From Petrosia ficiformis (lineage: Eukaryota > Porifera > Demospongiae > Haplosclerida > Petrosiidae): a stretch of 64,000 nt of DNA. The stretch covers positions 4,743,374 through 4,807,373 of the forward strand of contig OX345652.1 in assembly GCA_947044365.1 (NCBI GenBank), written 5' to 3'. The notes beneath the pieces were generated by a model. The model saw only the letters and a list, made by a program, of their open reading frames with translations. It was not told where the DNA came from and ran no database searches. The translations under genes were made by a program, and so were the position numbers. This document shows, piece after piece, positions 23,866 to 36,605 of this stretch. The first letter of the stretch is position 1, and each line of letters opens with the position of its first letter.

Positions 23866-26800
23866 TCATATTAGTACTTCAGTACTGGGCTGAATCACGT
23901 AATGAAAACGAGGTGAAATATCTTTTAAAGTTTCTGTTGTGACCATATCTTTCTGAGAGGAGTCAACAGATCTCCACAGCTCATGTCCTAATGGATGTCG
24001 ACTTAGTATGGGTGACCGTTGAAGGGAATAGGTAGGTATGTTGTCGTCAAAACTGCCCAAGAATTTACTTTGATTCTTTCTCCATCCTTTCCCACTATTA
24101 GCACTGCTGCTTTTTCGTAAATGTCTCATAAAACTAAATGGAGAGCCTCGTCTAGTAAACATGTCTGTTCCATGAACTGCATGTGATGTCAGGACAGGTA
24201 GAGATCCACGGTAGTGAGGAGATGTCTTTGGGATAAACTTTGGAGAATGACCTCGTGTTGGGCTTGATAAACTACATGTAGGGGCTGTGCTATCAGATTG
24301 AACACTTATTCCACTAGACATGCGCAAATGTACCGGAAATGGAACATAGGTGAAAGACGAATCAAAATCTCCCATCCACTCATGATTAAGGGCTTCATTC
24401 AATGAAAAACGATGAGATGAATGATTAGATATCGCTGAATCAACACTGTTATACATCGATGGATCATGGTATGAATTACCAGTATCGGTATCTGTATTCT
24501 GACAAGGAGAGGTCACACACTCGCTTTCACCCATAGCTGAATCATTACTTGAGTGTCTTTTATGACTGATAGGAGAATCTTCATTCAGCATATCTTCTAT
24601 ATTTTTCATAAGTACATTTAATGTATGCTCATCACTACAACTTCTTGTTCTACGAAAAGACACATCTATATCTTCATTACTGTGGGGAGCTTCAATGAGA
24701 ATGTGTTCCAAACAGTCAGAGCTTTTTGAACGAAGCACATCGCCACTGCTGACTGACATATTACAATCTGGTATATCGGTCCTATGGTAGAAAAAGATGT
24801 ATGTATGTATATTCGTATGTACATATACATACGTATAAATATGTATGGCTTCTGTCCGCAGTGGTTAGGGATAATTGCTTTCGACAACCTCTCAGTTTAG
24901 TCATTATTTATATTATTACCAATATAGAGAAAATATTTATAGTAACTGGAATACAACTATGGGAATATTAATTATTGAATAATATCGGACAGAACCCGGT
25001 ATGTATGAGAGATACTCACTCTGGTTGTTCAACATTTCGTCTCAGGATAGCATCTACTGCTTCATGATCAACTAGAAAGAGATTACGTAATACTGTGTCA
25101 TAAAGTTCAGCTGGAACCTGAGTGAAAACAATGTGTATATGACTACATGTATAACATCTGTACATTATGATATGTATGTGTGTATGTGTGTACATTGTAT
25201 GTATGTATGTATGTATGTATTGAATGTATGTATGTATGTATGTATGTATGTATGTATTGTATGTATGTATGTATGTATGTATTGTATGTATGTAGTGTAT
25301 GTACATGTATGTATGTACATATGTATGTATGTATGTATGTATGCATATATGTATGTAATGTATGTAACTACATATGTACTCACATTAAATAATTTATCAT
25401 TCATTTTAATCATATCTTCCATTACTAAACATACAGATGTCAGTTCCTCCGGATCCACTTTCGTAACTTGATAACTTCCTTGTACATTTTTACGCTAAAA
25501 CAACAAAAATAAAATTATAAATAAATTTTGAATCACAAAACTATGAATATTAGACAGGGTGTTGGTTGTATGGGTGTTAATGTGATAACATGCTACATGT
25601 AGTAACATTTCCTTGTTATAATTAGGTTTATATTGACTGTCATGTTATTCTAATTACACAACATCGAGTAGGCATTAACGTACTACATACTATACAAGGT
25701 CATTCACCTTGAACTTAGAAACATCTTCACAAGTAAAATGACCAACAATCTTTTAAACTCCACTATTTTCATATAATTATCCTTCCCATTCTTTTACGTG
25801 TATACCAAATTTCAATCCATTGCTTCATTATTAAGTTACAGTATAATCATGTATTAACCTTATGACATTAAACTATACACTATATTACATATAAAGTCAT
25901 CACATCCTAATTGGTCATCATGAATGTGAACAGGTTGTAGTAATGTTTCCTTATTCTTATGAGTTAGTATTAGCATAACTGTTATTCTATTTACACAACT
26001 AAAGACATACTACAGTATATATAGTAGCATTTCCTTCTTCCTTATTGATTATAAAACTGATGTATTTATTAAGAGTAAGGAACATTACTATGTCTTGATG
26101 TAGTACCTGACTTTAAGTATACATACTATGATGGGAGCTACACCTTAATATAGTGATAGTCAACTGTACTTCTAAGTGTACTATAGTACTACTTTGTACT
26201 GTAATCATAGTACTTCAATTGTATGTAGTACTAAGGTGTAATACTGTGTAGTACACTTAACAATGTCAGGTACTACATCTATGTTAATACAAACTTTATA
26301 TTAACATATATGTTATTCAATATCAAGACACTCTAGTATATCCTTAGTCGAATTACACAATATTGTGCATATTCTAAATAGATACATTTATTAACGTACA
26401 TCACATGACATTGTATATTATTCTAATTACATCATGTCAGATAGCAAGCTACATGTAGGTTTAACATGCATCACATGACATTGTACATCACATGACATTG
26501 TATATTATTCTCATTACACCATGTCAGATAGCAAGCTACATGTAGGTTTATTTATGTACCACACATACTACACTACATAATGGTCTTTAACTAATCCTAA
26601 TATTACAAAAAGCAAAATTGCTTTACATTGTGAGGCTATATGGTTCATATAACAGGTACATTACACAATAAGGATTATCATTGAGTATACATTCTCAGAC
26701 CAATACATTACATCAATTTTTATATTTAAACCATAAACTACATTTCCTGTTTTTTTAACCCTCAATGAGACATATGCTACCAGACGTAGGTCATATGTAT

Positions 26801-27454
26801 GTAATTGCAACGTGTATATTACTCTCCTGTAGAGATAGTATTATCATCAACACAGTACTATACAGTACTAATACTTGTGGTCTTGCAGTTGCAGTATGTA
26901 CAAACACACACACGCACACGCAGACATATATGTAATATATATAGTACACTTACAGGTCTTATATACAAAAATATAGACCCGAGGTTTAGTGTCCAAGGAT
27001 GTGATATAGCCCGAGCCTGCGAGGGCTATATCACATCCGAGGACACTAAACCAAGGTTTTATATTGTTTTATATAAGAACTGTAAGTGTACTATATACAA
27101 TATATTGTATGCTGATAGATTAAAGATTCACAGGTCTATATACAAAAATATAGCATGCTACCATGGCAACCGTTTGATGTGGTTAGGTCTTATATTTTTG
27201 TATATAGACCTGTGAATCTTTAATCTATCAGCATACAATATATTGTATATAGTACACTTACAGTTCTTATATAAAACAATATAAAACCTTGGTTTAGTGT
27301 CCTCGGATGTGATATAGCCCTCGCAGGCTCGGGCTATATCACATCCTTGGACACTAAACCTCGGGTCTATATTTTTGTATATAAGACCTGTAAGTGTACT
27401 ATATATATTACATATAAGACCTAACCACATCAAACGGTTGCCATGGTAGCATGC

Positions 27455-27493
<39 letters not shown>

Positions 27494-29483
27494 TGATGGT
27501 GACATCGTCCCTTTGATGTGGTGAGTTCTATGTAGACCTTCCATGTGCACACTATGCAGGCAATGTCACCATCATACAATATATTGTATATAGTATGCTA
27601 ATAGGTTCTATATACTGCATATAGGACCTGAGTTTTGTGTTATATTTTGTATATAGGACCTGTTAGCATACTATATGTAAATTATTATTGCATAATCATA
27701 AATACCTTTTGTTCATTATGTATTATATTGGGTCCTAGAACTGTGGCTAGATTTTGGGCAGTCATGCGATTACCAGATTCCTGTAAGAAGATGACCTCAT
27801 GTTAATTAATAGTTATGAAATATAGGAATGAAGAAATACTAGACATTTGTGATAAAGATATTGTAAATGTTTAGTAAACTGCATGATAAATAGATAGATA
27901 GATAGATAGATAGATAAATAGAAGCTAGTACCTCAGTTCCATCTAATAGGATGGTGTCATTAGAGTGAAGTGCTACACGAGACAAAAATTGAAGAAGTTC
28001 ATTTAAAGTATCTCTATTTGGACGAGGTAACGTGAGACAAAGAAGAGAGAGAGCTTCCTTCTGTTGACGAGTTGGTAATTCTAGAATGAGAAAGAGAGAG
28101 AGAGAGAGGGAGAGAGAGAGGGAAAAGGAGAGAGAGAGATTTAAAGTTAATTGCTATATACATAAGCTAGAAAGTTGAGTTATTCTAACAGCTTTTACAA
28201 AAAAATAATTGAGATTGTACAATCAATACACCTGGGAATTCATATCAATGAAGTGTGTGTAATTCCAACTCAATCAGAAACACAATGGATCATACAGACA
28301 TAACTATAACAGTAATGGTTCTTGAAAAACTAATACTTTGATTTCATAACAACACTGTTTGTTATAACTATACTATTGTTTGTTGATTAGATTCCGTATT
28401 TAATTTATTGAGGAGTGTACTTTCAGAATGAGAGGAACAACAATGTACCTCAATGAAGTTTGTTATATAGTCATACAGAGGTATAGAAATATATTAAGCT
28501 AACTGACAGACATCTTGTCCTGCTCTTCATATACTTTGTATACAGTTCAGTTTCGATTTACCAGACATTCACTGGATTTATAGGACAATGTCCTACATGA
28601 CTGCCTGTTTCCATGCTACTATAAATACTACAAGTGGTTAAGTTTCACTTGAAAATTATGATAGTATACTATAGTATAATGGAGGATTAATTTCATTGAA
28701 AATATGATCCCTTGATATGTACACACTGGAGAATTGGGGCTACACCATATCACTGATTCAAGATAAGATATGAACATATGACTTACTATATCATGTAAAC
28801 ATGTTAAAACAACTACTATACTAGTTACATGTATATATATACAACTCTTATTCATCCATCCATCCATCCATCCATCCATCCATCCATCCATCCATCCATC
28901 CATCCATCCATCCATCCATCCATCCATCCATCCATCCATCCATCCATCCATCCATCCATCCATCCATCCATCCATCCATCCATCCATCCATCCATCCATC
29001 CATCCATCCATCCATCCATCCATCCATCCATCCATCCATCCACTCATCTATCATAAACTCAACTCATCTACCTACTCAACTAGTCACAACATCAATTCAC
29101 TAATTAAAGTATTCTGCCAACAACAATGTCAAAGAAAGGTATGTTTATAATTGACATCTACCCACTTAACACTAGATAATTTGTCTGTAGCACCTTTAAT
29201 AGCCCGAGTAAAATAGTAAGCATGTACATGTATGTATGTATGTACATGTATGTACTTGTATGTATGCACTGTGTGTACATGTATGTACATGTATGTATGT
29301 ATGTACATGTATGTACATGTGCACGTATGTTACATACATACATACATGTACATACATACATCTGCATATATATTTATGTACATAATACTTCCATACATAC
29401 ACACACACAATCGTTAATATTGTACATAATCTATACATACATACATGTAAATACATACATATTTATGCACATATGTACGTACA

Positions 29484-29514
<31 letters not shown>

Positions 29515-32500
29515 TACATACATATGTACATGTATATGTATTTATATATGAGGATGTATGCACACCAGCATAGTAGAGTTCTGCATTACATGATATAATC
29601 TAGTCAGTTTAGCTGTTAAGGGAGGGTGTGGTTTTGTATTTATAGTAGTGAATGGTTATCTACCAATAATTATCGAGAAACTATCGAAAAATTGCAGTTT
29701 TGAATTGTAAATTTACATTACCTAATTATAAGGACATTGAAAAAAATAATTTCATAATAGTATTGAAAACTAGGGCTACTAATTACATCTTTTGTAGTTA
29801 GTTTGTAAAAGCTACCAAGAAGGGCTGCCATTGTACTTACTTCTTGTTTGTAGTAAAGGAATGTAGAGTTCTTTAGTTACAAGAGGTTCAGGAAGAGAAC
29901 GAAAAAATTCTTTAAAGAGACAAGCAACATCATGAGGATTAGTATCTTCAGGGAGTTCAACATTTTCACCACGGTCAAACTGGCGACGTATCTAAAGAAA
30001 TGAATAAAAGGTATTGTGATATAGATCACTAGAAAAGAGTACTGTTACATGTATACATGCATGATACACAAATTCAATTACACTCCGGGGGATATAAGCA
30101 TAATAATAGTCATCTTCATATATATACACATAGCAACCAAATTCTATTGAAATTGAGCTAGTGTCACTCTGGGCATAATAATAGTCATCTTCATATATAT
30201 ACACATAGCAACCAAATTCTATTGAAATTGAGCTAGTGTCACTCTGGGCATAATAATAGTCATCTTCATATATATACACATAGCAACCAAATTCTATTGA
30301 AATTGAGCTAGTGTCACTCTGGGCATAATAATAGTCATCTTCATACATATACACATAGCAACCAAATTCTATTGAAATTGAGCTAGTGTCACTCTGGGCA
30401 TAATAATAGTTATCTTCATATATATACACATAGCAACCAAATTCTATTGAAATTGAGCTAGTGTCACTCTGGGACTGTATAGTATTTTAACTTTGTAGCA
30501 TTCCACATTTTTTTTATCAAGAGTTTTAAATTTCTGCGAAACTAACAATATTCTATTTACTATCTAACTAGCTCTAGATGTGGCCAGCTATTGAATATTA
30601 TCACTAGTTTAATAATGAGGCTAGCATACCACTGAGCACACACAGTAGCCATTGATGTGCACAACACGTTACCATAACAACCACATGTACATGTATCTAT
30701 GTATAGTGCATACATATAATTGTATAACTTTATTATAATTTATGATGTAAAAATTCACTAATTATATGTACACAACACGTTACCATAACAACCACATCTA
30801 CATGTATTTATGTATAGTGCATACATATAAATGTATAACTGATGTAATAGATTCACTAATTATGTCGGGTGATGTAATGGCATTAATTTTACATATTGTA
30901 ATAAGAATGACTCTACGTGATGTGACATCAGGATAGGGTCACAGAGGATATGAAGGGTAATTTAATACTCTAAATAAACACAATTAATGAAAATACACAT
31001 TGATTAAGGAAACTACACATAGGTAATAACAATGACTCTACATGATGTATATACATCAGGGTCACTATTCTTTAGAGGAAATGATGGAAGGGTAATTTAC
31101 TAAACATAACTGCTAGATACAAATGTACACACACACTCAAGGTTCCTCAATACTACATGTATATACTACTATAGTACAGTTACTACACTGTGTTAATCTG
31201 TGATTTCATTTTTGATGAGTCATTAATTGATTAATTAAAAGTGATGACATTGTATGTTGATCATAAACGCTGACTGTAAATGTACACACATACACTAAAA
31301 ATACACCCTCTATATCTAATTAATGATATTTATAAGGAATAAGTCATTAATTAATTAAAAGTGGTGACCGTATGTACTACCTGTAAGTGTAAACTTAATT
31401 AAATATGTGAATAATTACTATCATCTTTAATTCCAGGAACATTTACCGAGAGTACATGTACATACCACTACACTACACTACACTACACTACACTATATTA
31501 TAATAATTTGGAACTACATCAGGAAATGGATATCAGGAAAGACACACTATCCCTAACACACACAGGTTAGATGTTATCATTATACTCTAAAGGTGTCTAT
31601 CTTTAAATTAGAGAGGTTCATACTGTCAATGCAGTGCCAATATAAACATAATTATAGAATGCCAACAAGTGGGTTTAGGGTTTTTGCCGGGCTTCCACAA
31701 ACAGATATACATTAGTTCCCTCAGTAGCAAACAGGATGCCACAATCACTCAGGAATCTTGCCAGCTGTTTCTGTGGCCTCTATCTTAAGATATTTATGAC
31801 AGGCAGAGACAATCTATGTCTCCATTTCAGACAATATATATACCGTATAAACCAGCTACAAATCTATTGGCTAAGTACCACGTAACCGTACCTGTAGTCA
31901 TGTAAAGTATACCACGAGTGGGTGTATACTACATTACCAATAAGTGGGTATAAGTGGGTATAGACTACATTACTATTATTATACCAACAACAGTAATTAC
32001 CTCAAATATTTACTGATAGCTTGTCAAGTTAGTTTGTTTTATGTATGGCTCATTGGTTTGTAGAAAACTGAAAACATATACTAATTTGCTATTTTTAATG
32101 AGGATTACAACTCATGAAACCAGCACCAGAACATTCTAGCAATTTAACAATGGTACTATCTACAAAAAGTCACAAAAGGTTGCTAAAGATAATATTCTAT
32201 CATCAACTATGTGATCTTTTACTAGCAGACACCCTGCTAAGATTGGTAAACACCAACTATGAGCCATTGTTGAACATGTACCTCGTTAGATTAGCTAGCA
32301 CTTCTAGTTTTCTGAGAATTTTCGCTAACAGACAGACAGACACAAAAAATCATAACCTTCTGTGTGTACAAGGCAAGGATTAATTACAAGATTTGAGATG
32401 AAAGCTATTTGCTAATGAATTATTTACACATCTATTGATATCATGATACCATATAGAGTACAATATGAATCACTTTTGAAGGGTGTGTAAACCAAACCTT

Positions 32501-35500
32501 GGGAATACAGGCATAGCTGATAATCTCATTACTACCACTAAATTCCTGTTAGGATGTGGTTAAGACTCACTACAAACAGAAATTAAATATTACTATCCAC
32601 AACTCGCTATAATAATTGTAAAAAGGTCATAATAGTATATAGCTATTGATAAGAATTCTCACAATACATTATCAATTATCAATTTACATAATCAAGATTA
32701 TATCAGCTAGTAGTTATGTTAATGTAGGTGATGTCACTCGTGTACATGTATATACGAGCAATAATTAATGTATGGCTTAGAAATGTTTGTAATTATCAAA
32801 GTGATCAAGTCAGAAAAGAAATGAGTATCTTTGTGAAAATTTTAAAATAAATGATGGCAAGAGTGAATCAATTCGTATAGTTATAGCATATTATAATTAA
32901 TATATACATGTAGTATTGTTCTATACAAGGAATGGTACATCACTCAAAAGGAGAGCATGAAGAGGGCATGCTAATATGAAATGGCAAAGAATGTATTTCA
33001 GTGTCTATTGGTTAGTATAGTCACATTCCTTTCTTCCATACCATTTTATGACACTTTGAATTATCATAATTTGCTGTTTGTATTACCGTCTTTTGCACGA
33101 CCTCTCCACATTAGGAGTCCATATGTCCTTGATATTATCAGCATCGCTTGTGTTTACAAAATGTAGTGGGCGTAAACATGTATTATTGTTGACAAAACGT
33201 TAGTGGGTGTGAATAATTGTAACACGTATTTGAGTGTAATTATTATTTTGATATGATAGCCAATATCAAAATTTCAAAATATTGTTCAACTCTTTGTGGA
33301 GTTATCAATATATATATATTTCGTTACTCACCTCATCTATGCGTGCCTTGGCTCCTGGTACTCTAAATATTCCCTCTGTTTTAATACCTATCACATAAAT
33401 AAACAGGAAACATATTATGTTTCCAACAGAAGCTGTACCAATCAGTACACAAAGTTTGTAATTTTAGGTGTTTATGAAATCAGATACCACACAAAGTCCT
33501 AATCTATATTTTATAATGCAGTGTAAACAGGTAATGGTATGTAACTTATAACACCTCTTTTATGTGATTAATATGCTATATAACCACTTCTAGCTTCATC
33601 TATCCATAAACTGTTATAATTGTACCAAAATAACGTTGTAACATTGTGGAGTAAGCCAGATCTTGTGATACTGGTCAGCAGTAAATTTTGAGTATGTGGC
33701 TAAATGAACATGTGATATTACTTACACTGCTAAATAGAACATGTCAAGTGGTTTGACGTACATTACAATGAACACATACATATATATATATTGTACATAG
33801 AGTGATTGCACCACTAGGGACCTAGAAGTAGGTTCACCCAAATAATACATACCATTATTATCGAGATAGTGAATAGCTTTCTGAACAATCAGTGGTACTT
33901 GAGGATCTGCAGGACTAGAGTCATACCTCGAAATTTGAGGCGAAGAGGGATTTGAAGAGGCAGAAAATGTCAGCTGCTCCAAATTATCACAAATATCATC
34001 TGGAGAAGCAATTGGCTGATCCTATTGCCATAGTGATACAAAAAAAAAACAAAAACAGCTTTAATAAAAACACTTCGAGTGTGTTCATTTGTAACAATAA
34101 GGCTTTGAACAACAAAGAAAAAGTGAGTGGGCAACCAATTAATAACAAAGCCATGTATGAACGCTCATTACTGTTCATGGTAATACTGTAATAGAAACAT
34201 GGACAGATTTAGTAAAGCTAGAGTGGGAGGATTTGGCAAAGATAACTTTAATGCACGTCCCCACCCTTGCAAAGATATCATTGAACACAATACTTCAATA
34301 GTCAACTAAATTCCATATACACAAGAAGCAACCTTATTATGCTAATTCATTGACAAGCACTTGTTTGGGTACTGGGAAAAGCTGTATATGAATGGTTTCT
34401 GCTTCTAAAACAATAAATATTTATTACGATAGAATACTATAGCTCAAACATTTGGCAAGTTCTGTCCTAGTAGCAATAAGGAGAATGTTTGTGGCTACAT
34501 GCACAGCAGGAAATAAAAACAATAAAAGACAATATGGAGGCGCTCAGTCACACACACTGAAGTCAAAGCATTTTAATGTATTATACAACTCACAGGATGT
34601 GGTTGAGATGTGGTTGAGGAGGGTGTGGAAGGTGCGACATTACTAAGAAATGGTACGGGAGGAGAGGTTCGAGTAGGTGAGGTAACATTCCGAGTCTTTT
34701 CGTGATCAAGGACACTACAAAGAGGTTGACCAAAAACAGCAGTTGCTATAAAAAAAATTAGAAAATGATGAGGTATTGTGTATATAGTAGTGAGTGTTAA
34801 ACTAACTGTACAAATAATTAGTAACCGCCCTACATTCCAGATGGGATGCTAACACATTCATATTGAGTTGAGGGACATGATTAATGTGTGAGGGTGTGCT
34901 TAATGAAGTACTATTCATTAAATGATTCAATGAATAATTAATGAACTGTGTCGACTCAATGTAAACATATTTAACAATCTTACTTGGTCTCTCAGTGTTC
35001 ATTTTCCTTCTAGAGGAAGATAATAACTTTCCAGGTTTGTTACGACCTAAAAGAAATGATGAGAATTAAAAAAATGGCTACCATTTCATCCATGCATAAA
35101 TTATATTATAACAATGAAGACTGCTAGCAGTGAAAAAAGTTTTAATTCTAGCTGTTAATACAAGTGCTAATAGACACAAACCTGTTTAACAAGCTAGAGT
35201 AATTTCATAGAGGATGGTGTGAAAAAGTCGCACCTTGAAATTTACTTACAACAGAAACAACACTTGTGTAATTCACAATAGAGTCTTGGTTATATGTATT
35301 TATATATATGTATTTATATACAATGATATTACATGTATCTAGATAATCATGTATGAAGAAAAGCATATTGATTTATGGCTGGTCTTCTCGTATCTGTAAC
35401 ACAACAGCCTATTATGGTCATTATTTGTTTTTCTATTCAAAGTTCCTTGTGTATATGTTTGCAATATCTTTCAGGTTACATTTTCAGTTCACTGTGTACG

Positions 35501-36443
35501 TTTTTTAATGTGCGATGTTCATTAACTGACCAAGCCTTCGGAATGATACAACTTCCGTAACTTGTGTATGCAAAATGTACACAACTCAATATATAATATA
35601 CTAATCCCCTTTTAAAAGCAATCACGGGCTGGCTTTATATAGGTCGTAACAATTGTTACAAATTTGTACATCATTTTATTAGTAGGTAAAATTATGTCTT
35701 TATTGTTATCATTACCATTGGAATGGTTACCTTTCAAGATTCCAAACGATATTGAAATATCCATTCCCTGGAGCCGTGCAATTGCTACCCGCTGTAAGCA
35801 TTCCAATTCCACTTTACTCAATTCAGTAATATGAGCGTTCTGAATTGAGAGATGTCTTCCTGATAAACTGTACCATTCACACTTGCGCTATAAAAAGAAC
35901 AAGTTATAATATGAGGCAATTATGTTGTTGACAAATTGACTGAAAATGAAATGAGAACAAACAACAGCTGCTTAAATTATTTTAATAAAGTACTTGTAGC
36001 TGCATCACTTACTACACTTAGTACAATGTACATACACAATACGTCACCTTGCATGGTTTCCACATGATAAATGGCTCATCTTTCTCTTTGCCATTTTTTC
36101 TTAGCTTCAGAGCTGTTCTACTTCCAAGTGAATAATATCTGTTTCGTTCGAATGGTGAGTCGGGACTCATTGATCTGTGACTGTATTCGTAGTCGTCATA
36201 AAAACCAGGTGGAACTGCTTTGTGCCCAAAGTCAATCTCCTCTCCTTTTGGGCGGCGAAACAGTTTGGTTATTTTGCGTATACCACCTGTGTTAGTCGAG
36301 GCAGAGACGTGTCTTCTTCCCTTGCTTCTTCTCTTACCTCCATCTGCACTTGATGGTCGAATATATGGTCCTTCAGAAGTAGGTATGCTAACACGATGAT
36401 CATTTGGATGGGTATCAAGTCTGGAACGAGCAGAGCGAGACAT
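23866..36443 (-). CDS. ARHGAP6-like: RhoGAP protein, ARHGAP6-like
   Basis: Exons: 36048-36443, 35731-35887, 34984-35046, 34594-34745, 33853-34021, 33332-33387, 29841-29991, 27932-28080, 27706-27780, 25384-25494, 25020-25117, 23866-24781; 830 residues from the Met at 36443. RhoGAPs switch off Rho-family GTPases at the actin cytoskeleton. The GAP domain (about 295-490) has [30 protein letters not shown] with the arginine finger, [40 protein letters not shown] and [28 protein letters not shown] and AVDAILRRN match ARHGAP6/36. The N terminus is basic and Ser-rich; the 340-residue tail is Ser-rich with no known domain. The frame is open upstream to about 36497 without an ATG, so a further 5' exon is possible. 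Long introns hold most of the window's repeats. Confidence 0.85.
25143..25385. repeat. TATG tetranucleotide array in ARHGAP6-like intron
   Basis: GTATGTATG units with single-base interruptions lie between exon 11 (25117) and exon 10 (25384) and reach to the donor of exon 10. Confidence 0.8.
26397..26552 (+). repeat. ~66-bp imperfect tandem duplication in the ARHGAP6-like intron
   Basis: A block starting TACATCACATGACATTG and ending CTACATGTAGGTTTA occurs at about 26397-26463 and again at about 26484-26552, differing at only a few positions (for example ATCATG versus ACCATG). More decayed relatives of the same words occur through 25600-26400. The intron therefore seems to have grown by repeated duplication. 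Confidence 0.6.
26928..27457. mobile_element. Large foldback element with ~225-bp inverted arms
   Basis: Arm 1 (26928-27152) and arm 2 (27191-27415) are near-perfect reverse complements around a 38-bp spacer containing CATGCTACCATGGCAACC. Each arm holds a smaller hairpin, GGATGTGATATAGCCC ... GGGCTATATCACATCC. The spacer itself recurs in reverse complement at 27416-27457. The same open frame appears on both strands because of the symmetry; it is not a gene. The element lies in the intron between exons 9 and 10 of the RhoGAP gene. Confidence 0.85.
27484..27690. mobile_element. Two smaller foldback units beside the large palindrome
   Basis: The first unit is bounded by GTATGATGGTGACAT (about 27491) and its complement ATGTCACCATCATAC (about 27562-27576). 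The second runs from ATAGTATGCTAA (about 27590) to TTAGCATACTAT (about 27663-27675), with TATAGGACCT words on both inner sides. Both share AGTATGC/GCATACT ends with the words inside the large palindrome, suggesting one related family. An (AT)n tract separates them from it. The cluster stops only some 15-30 bp before exon 9. Confidence 0.6.
28853..29041. repeat. Uninterrupted CATC tetranucleotide array (about 47 units)
   Basis: 189 bp of CATC repeat without a visible interruption lies in the intron between exons 7 and 8 of the ARHGAP6-like gene. Because the unit is four bases, all frames stay open (HPSI or MDGW peptides). These are not coding. Confidence 0.95.
29220..29550. repeat. TACATG/CATA mixed simple repeat
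   Basis: TATGTACATG units change over to CATACATA units near 29330, making an approximately inverted pair of arrays. It lies in the same intron as the CATC array. Confidence 0.75.
30098..30472. repeat. 75-bp minisatellite, exactly five units
   Basis: Units run 30098-30172, 30173-30247, 30248-30322, 30323-30397 and 30398-30472. Each starts GCATAATAATAGTCATCTTC and ends GTCACTCTGG, with only a few substitutions between units. The period is a multiple of three, so a minus-strand frame ([20 protein letters not shown] per unit) remains open through the array and ends at the TAG of the exon 7 acceptor. It is intronic. Confidence 0.9.
30656..30841 (+). repeat. Direct duplication of ~73 bp, 113 bp apart
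   Basis: The blocks at about 30656-30728 and 30769-30841 both read CACAACACGTTACCATAACA, then CCACAT and CTACATGTAT-like words, then TATAGTGCATACATATAA, with scattered differences. They lie in the intron between exons 6 and 7 of the ARHGAP6-like gene. The rest of that intron (30842-33331) is AT-rich; I see no exon in it. Confidence 0.6.
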
Positions 36444-36605
36444 ACTTGACTGAGACCTCCTCAATGCAAATCTATATTTGCGACAACACGCGCGCACTCA
36501 TATACTTATATAATGTGGAATTATGAATTACATACAGTAGGCGTTTTAAATTCTTTTGCGGCCCCACACCCATTTGCGCCATTCCTGGCATTCCATCATC
36601 AGAAA
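36444..36605. promoter_or_regulatory. Divergent start region, ARHGAP6-like / Maf gene
   Basis: The two favoured start codons are 162 bp apart and face away from each other. The minus-strand frame stays open up to about 36497, and the plus-strand frame opens at an ATG at 36513, so the true promoter may be narrower than drawn. A CGCGCGC run sits near 36489-36496, rare in this AT-rich window. Confidence 0.45.

Noticed and set aside
26805..27550. Same ~70-residue peptide encoded on both strands
   Set aside because: This comes from the symmetry of the large palindrome; the peptide has no recognisable family and lies in an intron.
28628..29056. Long open frames in all phases (MDGW- and HPSI-repeat peptides)
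   Set aside because: They are translations of an uninterrupted CATC array; a four-base repeat without stops leaves every frame open. No splice sites or conserved sequence.
30098..30472. CRISPR array or tandem gene
   Set aside because: There are five directly adjoining 75-bp units without spacers; the open frame has no start in a sensible context and ends at a splice acceptor.
32114..32383. Possible small gene in the RhoGAP intron (89-codon frame)
   Set aside because: No similarity I recognise, composition like the surrounding AT-rich intron, and no neighbouring exons.
36444..36497. GTG start of the RhoGAP gene at 36497
   Set aside because: The frame is open there, but animals rarely start at GTG and an in-frame stop lies directly upstream; a Met at 36443 or an unseen 5' exon is more likely.
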